A DNA stretch of 11,414 bases from Fervidibacter sp032160945 (GTDB taxonomy: Bacteria > Armatimonadota > Fervidibacteria > Fervidibacterales > Fervidibacteraceae), in NCBI GenBank assembly GCA_032160945.1, contig JAVHTL010000110.1; one strand, given 5' to 3'. The position numbers and the translations under genes were made by a program. The notes beneath the pieces were generated by a model. It was not told the DNA's origin. It saw nothing but the letters and a program-made list of their open reading frames with translations, and made no database searches. Below are positions 5,255 to 9,549 of this stretch, piece by piece; the stretch's first letter is position 1, and every line of letters begins with the position of its first letter.

Positions 5255-7942
5255 ATGGTTAAGCCATTGGGATGGATTTTGGCAATGGCTTTCATTGTTA
5301 TGAATTTCAATTGGCTGGAGGTGGCGAACCTCACGCCAGACCCTCCTATCAAGACCCACAGCACTTTCTTCTCCGCCGAACGAATTCAACGGTTGCGACA
5401 AAATATTGCCCGCTATGGTTGGGCAAAAGAGACGGCTCAAAGGATTGTCAAAGGAGCAGAGTTTTGGAGGCAAATGAGCGATGACGAACTTTGGTCACTC
5501 ATGTTCGGTCCGACCATCACCCGCTCATGGCATGTTTGGTCAAACGGATTTTGCCCCGCTTGCAAAAAGCCAGTGCCAATGTATAATTGGCGAATTGACG
5601 CTTTGCGTCACCGTTGGAAAGTCCAATGCCCAAATTGTGGGAAACTTTTCCCGACCAATGATTTCGCTGCCTTTTACCGTTCGGGTTTGAACGAGCAAGG
5701 CGTTTTTGACCCAAAGCATGCCGACCGAAGTTTGCTTTTCAACTCCGAGCATCCTGACCCCAATGACCCGTTGCACAAATTTGGTGTGGACGACGGTGAA
5801 GGCTATGAAGAAGGTGAAAATCGGTGGCGGTTCATCGGCGCTTACTTGATCTACGGGCAATGGAAACAATTGGTGCTTGGCGGCATCAAAAACTTGGCAG
5901 CAGCGTATCTCGTCACTGGCGACAAAGTTTACGCCCACAAGGCTGGCATTTTGCTTGACCGTGTTGCCGACCTTTACCCGCAATTTGATTTTCGCACTCA
6001 AGCGTTAGTTTACGAGCGTCACCTCGGCTCAAACGGTTATGTTTCCATTTGGCACGATGCCTGTGAAGAAACGCGATTGCTGGCATTGGCTTACGATGCC
6101 GTTTTTGAAGCGCTGAAGGATGACCCTGAGTTTGTCCAATTCCTGCACCGCAAAGCATTGAAGCATCGTTTGTCCAATCCGAAGGCAAATTTTGCCGACA
6201 TTCAGCGCAACATTGAAGAAGGCATATTGTGTGACCCATTGCGAAACGAACACAAAATCTACTCCAACTTCCCAAGAACACCCTTCACAAAATCGGTTTT
6301 GCTTGCTGTGCTTTCATGGGAGCAAAACAGAGATGAAGTCACAAAGTTGTTGGATGAGACGCTTCAAAAAGCGACGGCGGTTGATGGTGTGACAGGTGAG
6401 AAAGGATTGGCAGGCTACGCTGCTTATGCCACAAGAGCGATTGCTGAGATGGTGGCTCTGTTTGATGTCGCTGACCCGAAATTTTTGCATCAGGTTGTTG
6501 ACAAGTTCCAATTGCACTCAACTTTCCATTTTCACCTTGATACATGGGCACTTCAGCAATACTACCCAAACATCGGCGATGCTGGGGCTTTCGCACGAAA
6601 GGTAACGCAATATGTGGGAGCACCTTTTGCCAAGTTACCTGCTGATGCCGATGCGATTTTTGTCCCGTCCAACTTTACGCTCTTTTGGCAACTTTACCAG
6701 TTGACGGGCGATGCTGATTTTGTTCGGCTCATCTTTCGTGCTAATGGCAACAGCGTTGAAGGTTTTCCTCACGACTTGTTCGCTAAAGACCCTGAAACCA
6801 TGCAAAGGAAATTGGCGCAAGTCATCGCTGAGCAAGGCGCAGAGTTTCAATTAAAAAGCGTCAACAAACCCAGATGGTGTCTTGCAATTTTGCGTTCAGG
6901 CAAAGGTGAAAATGAGCGTGTCGTTTGGCTTGACTATGACTCAGGTGGCGGACATGGGCATTTTGACGGGATGAACTTGGGCATGTTCGCTTTCGGGTTA
7001 GATTTGATGCCAGACTTTGGCTACCCACCTGTTCAATTCGGCGGTTGGGATTCGCCAAAGGCTCGTTGGTATTTCATGACCGTCGCACACAACACCGTCG
7101 CCGTTGACGGCAAAAGTCAAACGAGAGGGAGTGGGACAGTGACTTTTTGGCACGAAAGCGAGACGGTAAAAGTTGCGCGAGCATCAGCGCCAAATTTGAT
7201 TGGCGGACAACAATATGAGCGAACAATCGCTTTGGTGGACATTGACGAGCGAAATTTTTATGTCGTTGACATCTTTCGTGTCATCGGCGGGACAAAGCAT
7301 GATAAGTTCGTGCACAGCCATTTTGCTTATGTCAAAGCGAATGCGGAGACTCAACCCGTTAAAGTTCCATCGGATTACGCTGACACGCAAATGCGAAACT
7401 TTGCAAAGGTCATTTGGACAAATAACCGCTCGCCACTGCAAATTGACTGGTTGATTGAAGACCGCTACGGCTATTTGACTAAAGGTAAGCGATTGAGGTT
7501 GCGTTATTTTGACTTGACTGAAGGAGCACAAGCCTTTTTGTGCGAAGGTTGGATTGCGTTGGGGATAAACACGACGGATGATGCTTGGATTCCCCGTTTG
7601 ATGGTTAGGCGTGAAGGAGAGCAACCTCTTGCATCCACATTCGTTGCAATCCTTGTGCCTTTTGAAGGTGATGATGCGCCCATCAAGGAAGTTCGCAGGC
7701 TGAAATTGAGAGCGCCAGACGGTTCGTTCTACAGCGATGGAAATGTTGCGTTGGAAATTGTCCACGCTGATGGCAGAAAAGATTTGGTGATTGCTATGGA
7801 TGAGGAAAATCCGTTGAGCCGAGAGCCTGATTTTCGCAAGTGGCGAAAAGCGGAGCAACCCGATTGGCAAATTCGCACGAAGGCACCCTTCTACTTTGCT
7901 CGCAAAGATGCCAAAGGTCACACCATACGAGGTGATTTTTGA
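5255..7942 (+). CDS. Exported heparinase II/III-like polysaccharide lyase
   Basis: This 895-residue protein has a signal-like N-terminus (hydrophobic residues about 5-20) and is probably periplasmic, surface-bound or secreted. The middle is helical, as in the alpha/alpha toroid of heparinase/alginate lyases. From about residue 550 a beta-sandwich matches the heparinase II/III C-terminal domain. In it, HGHFDG (H567, H569), D587 (PDFGY) and H612 (AHNTV) reproduce the order of heparinase II's His406, His408, Asp425 and His464, the last three of which bind zinc. Family members cleave acidic polysaccharides by beta-elimination; the substrate here is unknown. An unusual feature is a Cys4 pair set, CPAC at 100-103 and CPNC at 125-128, resembling a zinc ribbon near the N-terminus. 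The stop overlaps the ATG of the next gene by one base, so the two are translationally coupled. Confidence 0.82.
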   Translation: MVKPLGWILAMAFIVMNFNWLEVANLTPDPPIKTHSTFFSAERIQRLRQNIARYGWAKETAQRIVKGAEFWRQMSDDELWSLMFGPTITRSWHVWSNGFCPACKKPVPMYNWRIDALRHRWKVQCPNCGKLFPTNDFAAFYRSGLNEQGVFDPKHADRSLLFNSEHPDPNDPLHKFGVDDGEGYEEGENRWRFIGAYLIYGQWKQLVLGGIKNLAAAYLVTGDKVYAHKAGILLDRVADLYPQFDFRTQALVYERHLGSNGYVSIWHDACEETRLLALAYDAVFEALKDDPEFVQFLHRKALKHRLSNPKANFADIQRNIEEGILCDPLRNEHKIYSNFPRTPFTKSVLLAVLSWEQNRDEVTKLLDETLQKATAVDGVTGEKGLAGYAAYATRAIAEMVALFDVADPKFLHQVVDKFQLHSTFHFHLDTWALQQYYPNIGDAGAFARKVTQYVGAPFAKLPADADAIFVPSNFTLFWQLYQLTGDADFVRLIFRANGNSVEGFPHDLFAKDPETMQRKLAQVIAEQGAEFQLKSVNKPRWCLAILRSGKGENERVVWLDYDSGGGHGHFDGMNLGMFAFGLDLMPDFGYPPVQFGGWDSPKARWYFMTVAHNTVAVDGKSQTRGSGTVTFWHESETVKVARASAPNLIGGQQYERTIALVDIDERNFYVVDIFRVIGGTKHDKFVHSHFAYVKANAETQPVKVPSDYADTQMRNFAKVIWTNNRSPLQIDWLIEDRYGYLTKGKRLRLRYFDLTEGAQAFLCEGWIALGINTTDDAWIPRLMVRREGEQPLASTFVAILVPFEGDDAPIKEVRRLKLRAPDGSFYSDGNVALEIVHADGRKDLVIAMDEENPLSREPDFRKWRKAEQPDWQIRTKAPFYFARKDAKGHTIRGDF
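7923..7937 (+). repeat. 15-bp repeat CCATACGAGGTGATT, copy 1
   Basis: Identical to 8581-8595. It lies at the end of the lyase gene and includes the ribosome binding site (GAGGTG, 7929-7934) of the protease-like gene, 7 nt before ATG 7942. The second copy covers the end of REP unit D and the ribosome binding site of the transposase. Confidence 0.8.
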
Positions 7943-8313
7943 TGGCAACTTCCCCTGTGCCGATTGAAGTGGGTCCGATGGACCAAAGTCGGTTTGAGCG
8001 GATTGAAGCGCTCGTTGATACAGGGGCAACTTACACCGTCGTGCCGAGGGATGTTTTGGAAAGGCTTGGAATTACGCCACAGTTTCGTCGTCGTTTCCGT
8101 GTCGCTGATGGTCGTGTCGTTGAGTTGGACATGGCATGGGCAGTTGTGAAGGTTGAAGGCGAAATGACTTACACCATTTGCGTCTTCGGTGAAGCAGGGG
8201 CAGATGCGTTACTCGGCGCATTCACACTTGAAGGTTTGGGCTTGGGTGTTGACCCCGTCAACCAACGCCTTGTTCCCATTGAGTTGTTGCTCATCAGGTT
8301 CGGATTGGAATGA
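7942..8313 (+). CDS. Small retropepsin-like aspartic protease family protein
   Basis: This 123-residue protein is of the clan AA type (single-domain, retroviral-like aspartyl protease fold, active as a dimer). The catalytic motif is DTGA at residues 26-29 in EALVDTGATYTVVP. The conserved strand after it is present (ADGRVVELDMAWAVVKVEG), as is the C-terminal hydrophobic-Gly motif (ALLGAFTLEGLGLGVDP, about 89-105). It has no signal peptide or membrane segment and should be cytoplasmic. ATG 7942 shares its A with the lyase TGA and is preceded by GAGGTG 7 nt upstream; a TTG at 7939 is in frame but less likely. Substrates of this widespread bacterial family are largely unknown. Proteolytic activity is inferred from the DTGA motif. 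The gene looks complete and is followed after 11 nt by the first REP half-unit. Confidence 0.8.
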   Translation: MATSPVPIEVGPMDQSRFERIEALVDTGATYTVVPRDVLERLGITPQFRRRFRVADGRVVELDMAWAVVKVEGEMTYTICVFGEAGADALLGAFTLEGLGLGVDPVNQRLVPIELLLIRFGLE

Positions 8314-8324
8314 TGGCAAGACAT

Positions 8325-8347
8325 GTAGGGGCAAGTGAAACTTGCCC
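8325..8347 (+). repeat. REP half-unit A
   Basis: GTAG followed by an 8-bp perfect stem GGGCAAGT/ACTTGCCC with loop GAA. No second hairpin follows. The A-A/T-T pairs replace the A-G/C-T pairs of other units with pairing preserved. It starts 11 nt after the protease-like gene's stop. Confidence 0.85.
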
Positions 8348-8371
8348 GAAAAGAACGAGCAGTTATGCATC

Positions 8372-8427
8372 GTAGGGGCAGGTGAAACCTGCCCGAAAAT
8401 AATCGGTCGGATTTCATCCGACCCTAC
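8372..8427 (+). repeat. REP unit B (two hairpins)
   Basis: Hairpin 1: GTAG then GGGCAGGT/ACCTGCCC, loop GAA. Hairpin 2: GGTCGGAT/ATCCGACC, loop TTC on + (GAA on -), ending CTAC. Both stems are perfect, making this the best consensus copy. Confidence 0.9.
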
Positions 8428-8448
8428 AGAGTGTGCGAATTACACATC

Positions 8449-8506
8449 GTAGGGGCAGGCGTTAGCCTGCCCGAGAAAAAAACGGTCGGATTTCATCCGC
8501 CCCTAC
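8449..8506 (+). repeat. REP unit C
   Basis: Hairpin 1 has a C-G closing pair and loop GTTA (GGGCAGGC/GCCTGCCC). Hairpin 2 has one mismatch at the third pair (GGTCGGAT against ATCCGCCC), minus-strand loop GAA, ending CTAC. Confidence 0.9.
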
Positions 8507-8527
8507 GGAATATGTGAATTACACATC

Positions 8528-8586
8528 GTAGGGGCAGGCGAAGCCTGCCCGAAAAAAAACAACGGGCGGATTTCATCCGCCCATAC
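8528..8586 (+). repeat. REP unit D, upstream of the transposase
   Basis: Hairpin 1: GGGCAGGC/GCCTGCCC with loop GAA. Hairpin 2: GGGCGGAT/ATCCGCCC, perfect, minus-strand loop GAA. The terminus is ATAC instead of CTAC and is followed without a gap by the transposase ribosome binding site GAGGTG. Confidence 0.9.
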
Positions 8587-8595
8587 GAGGTGATT
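8581..8595 (+). repeat. 15-bp repeat CCATACGAGGTGATT, copy 2
   Basis: Identical to 7923-7937. It covers the aberrant CATAC end of unit D and the transposase ribosome binding site. Confidence 0.8.
8587..8592 (+). promoter_or_regulatory. Ribosome binding site of the RAYT gene
   Basis: GAGGTG is flush with the end of REP unit D and 6 nt before ATG 8599. It overlaps the alternative GTG at 8590, so ATG 8599 is preferred. A hairpin forming in unit D would sit directly beside it. Confidence 0.65.
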
Positions 8596-8598
8596 GAA

Positions 8599-9141
8599 AT
8601 GGGATGCTATTCAAAACCTGATCAAGTCCCAACTCGCCGTTTCAAGCGTATTGGCAAGTTCTTCTATCCAGTTCGTGCCCCTCGGATGCGGCACCCAGAG
8701 ATAGACTACTCTCACCCCGAAACCATTTCACATGTAATCTTTTGCACAGCAAACGACCAACCTGTATTTGCAAATAGAGCATTAGCACTGATAGCAGTTG
8801 GTGCAATCGCAACAGTGCGATCTCAGATGCACTGCCGCATTTACGCATACTGCATTTTACCAGACCACATTCATTTACTGGTTTCACCGTCTGGAAAAGG
8901 GGAAAGCGTTTCGGACATTGTGCGTGTGATAAAAAGCGAAATCACTCATGCCTTTAACGAACTTGGTGTAGGTTCACTGCGATGGCAACGCAGTTTCTAT
9001 GACCATGTTTTAAGGGAAAACGAACGCAATCCAGACGCATTTGAGGCGTTAGTTGCCTACATTTTGGAGAATCCTGTGAGGATGGGTTTAGTGGAGAGAG
9101 CCGAAGATTATCGTTTTTGCGGTGTAATAGACCACCTGTAG
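8599..9141 (+). CDS. REP-associated tyrosine transposase (RAYT, HUH Y1 family)
   Basis: This 180-residue relative of the IS200/IS605 TnpA single-strand transposases belongs to a group that lacks IS ends of its own and associates with REP palindromes. The metal-binding HUH motif is H90-I-H92 in YCILPDHIHLLVSP. The candidate nucleophile is Y134 in WQRSFYDHVLRE. The typical C-terminal block follows as LVAYILENPVRMGLVERAEDYRFCG (153-174). All key residues are present, so it may be active. The N-terminus has about 40 basic, aromatic residues before the fold (ISHVIFCTANDQPVF). ATG 8599 is chosen from the GAGGTG site; a GTG at 8590 would add three residues. The TAG stop at 9139-9141 lies in the GTAG head of REP unit E. 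Identical repeat families on both sides make these palindromes its probable substrate, by analogy with described RAYTs. Confidence 0.88.
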   Translation: MGCYSKPDQVPTRRFKRIGKFFYPVRAPRMRHPEIDYSHPETISHVIFCTANDQPVFANRALALIAVGAIATVRSQMHCRIYAYCILPDHIHLLVSPSGKGESVSDIVRVIKSEITHAFNELGVGSLRWQRSFYDHVLRENERNPDAFEALVAYILENPVRMGLVERAEDYRFCGVIDHL

Positions 9142-9195
9142 GGGCAGGCGAAGCCCGCCCGAGAATAAACGGGCGGATTTTTCATCCGACCCTAC
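9138..9195 (+). repeat. REP unit E, overlapping the transposase stop
   Basis: Its GTAG head (9138-9141) supplies the transposase TAG stop. Hairpin 1: GGGCAGGC/GCCCGCCC with one A-C mismatch, loop GAA. Hairpin 2 has an enlarged loop (GAAAA on -) and one mismatch at the third pair, ending CTAC. Confidence 0.9.
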
Positions 9196-9217
9196 ATGGA
9201 TAACGAATTTCACCAAT

Positions 9218-9275
9218 GTAGGGGCAGGTGCAACCTGCCCGAAAAAAAACGACGGACGGATTTCATCCGACCCAC
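9218..9275 (+). repeat. REP unit F
   Basis: Hairpin 1: GGGCAGGT/ACCTGCCC with loop GCA. Hairpin 2: GGACGGAT/ATCCGACC with a mismatch at the third pair, minus-strand loop GAA. The terminal CTAC has lost its T (CCCAC). Confidence 0.85.
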
Positions 9276-9297
9276 AGAGTGTGCGGATCACGCCATC

Positions 9298-9354
9298 GTA
9301 GGGGCAGGCGGTAGCCTGCCCGAAAAACAACGGTCGGATTTCATCCGACCCTAC
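9298..9354 (+). repeat. REP unit G
   Basis: Hairpin 1: GGGCAGGC/GCCTGCCC with loop GGTA. Hairpin 2 is perfect (GGTCGGAT/ATCCGACC), minus-strand loop GAA, ending CTAC. Confidence 0.9.
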
Positions 9355-9367
9355 ATGGATGACAAAT

Positions 9368-9424
9368 GTAGGGGCAGGTGAAACCTGCCCGAAAATAATC
9401 GGTCGGATTTTCATCCGACCCTAC
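9368..9424 (+). repeat. REP unit H
   Basis: Hairpin 1: GGGCAGGT/ACCTGCCC with loop GAA. Hairpin 2: GGTCGGAT/ATCCGACC with minus-strand loop GAAA, ending CTAC. Confidence 0.9.
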
Positions 9425-9438
9425 ATGGATGACAAGAT

Positions 9439-9495
9439 GTAGGGGCAAGCGTTAGCCTGCCCGAAAATAATCGGGCGGATTTCATCCGCCCCTAC
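9439..9495 (+). repeat. REP unit I
   Basis: Hairpin 1: GGGCAAGC/GCCTGCCC with one A-C mismatch, loop GTTA. Hairpin 2: GGGCGGAT/ATCCGCCC, perfect, minus-strand loop GAA, ending CTAC. Confidence 0.9.
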
Positions 9496-9506
9496 ATTGA
9501 CAAGAT

Positions 9507-9529
9507 GTAGGGGCAGGTGCAACCTGCCC
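9507..9529 (+). repeat. REP half-unit J
   Basis: GTAG with a single hairpin GGGCAGGT/ACCTGCCC, loop GCA. The second hairpin is absent. It ends 6 nt before the ribosome binding site of the propeller gene. Confidence 0.85.
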
Positions 9530-9535
9530 GAAAAT

Positions 9536-9541
9536 AAGGGG
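9536..9541 (+). promoter_or_regulatory. Ribosome binding site of the propeller gene
   Basis: AAGGGG lies 8 nt before ATG 9550. In-frame GTG 9541 and TTG 9544 overlap or crowd it, so ATG 9550 is preferred. Confidence 0.55.
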
Positions 9542-9549
9542 TGTTGGCG

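Larger units (their letters stand above)
8325..9529 (+). mobile_element. RAYT/REP locus: transposase gene inside an array of GTAG-headed palindromes
   Basis: The locus holds half-unit A, units B, C and D, the RAYT gene, units E, F, G, H and I, and half-unit J, all in one orientation. Full units contain two hairpins, each preceded by GTAG when read inward from its own end (GTAG...CTAC on the + strand), the inverted REP-pair layout known from proteobacterial RAYT systems. Units start 68-80 bp apart within each arm. The flanking host genes are intact, so the locus occupies an intergenic gap. The 408 bp between 9142 and 9549 contain only these repeats and their spacers. I saw no target-site duplication of the locus as a whole. 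Confidence 0.8.

Noticed and set aside
7184..8029. 281-residue minus-strand frame opposite the lyase 3' end
   Set aside because: It overlaps the conserved beta-sandwich of the lyase and the protease-like start; no family features.
8169..8417. 82-residue minus-strand frame across the protease-like gene end and REP units
   Set aside because: Antisense shadow of a recognised gene plus repeat sequence.
9088..9414. 108-residue minus-strand reading frame through the right REP array, and a 61-residue plus-strand frame at 9196-9381
   Set aside because: Their sequence is translated repeat (recurring GSDEIRPxFFGQ-like segments), with no ribosome binding site and no family similarity.
8325..9529. CRISPR array reading of the regular repeats
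   Set aside because: Units are long (about 56-59 bp) double palindromes that vary between copies, spacers are short and related to each other, and no cas gene is present. REP pairs explain it better.
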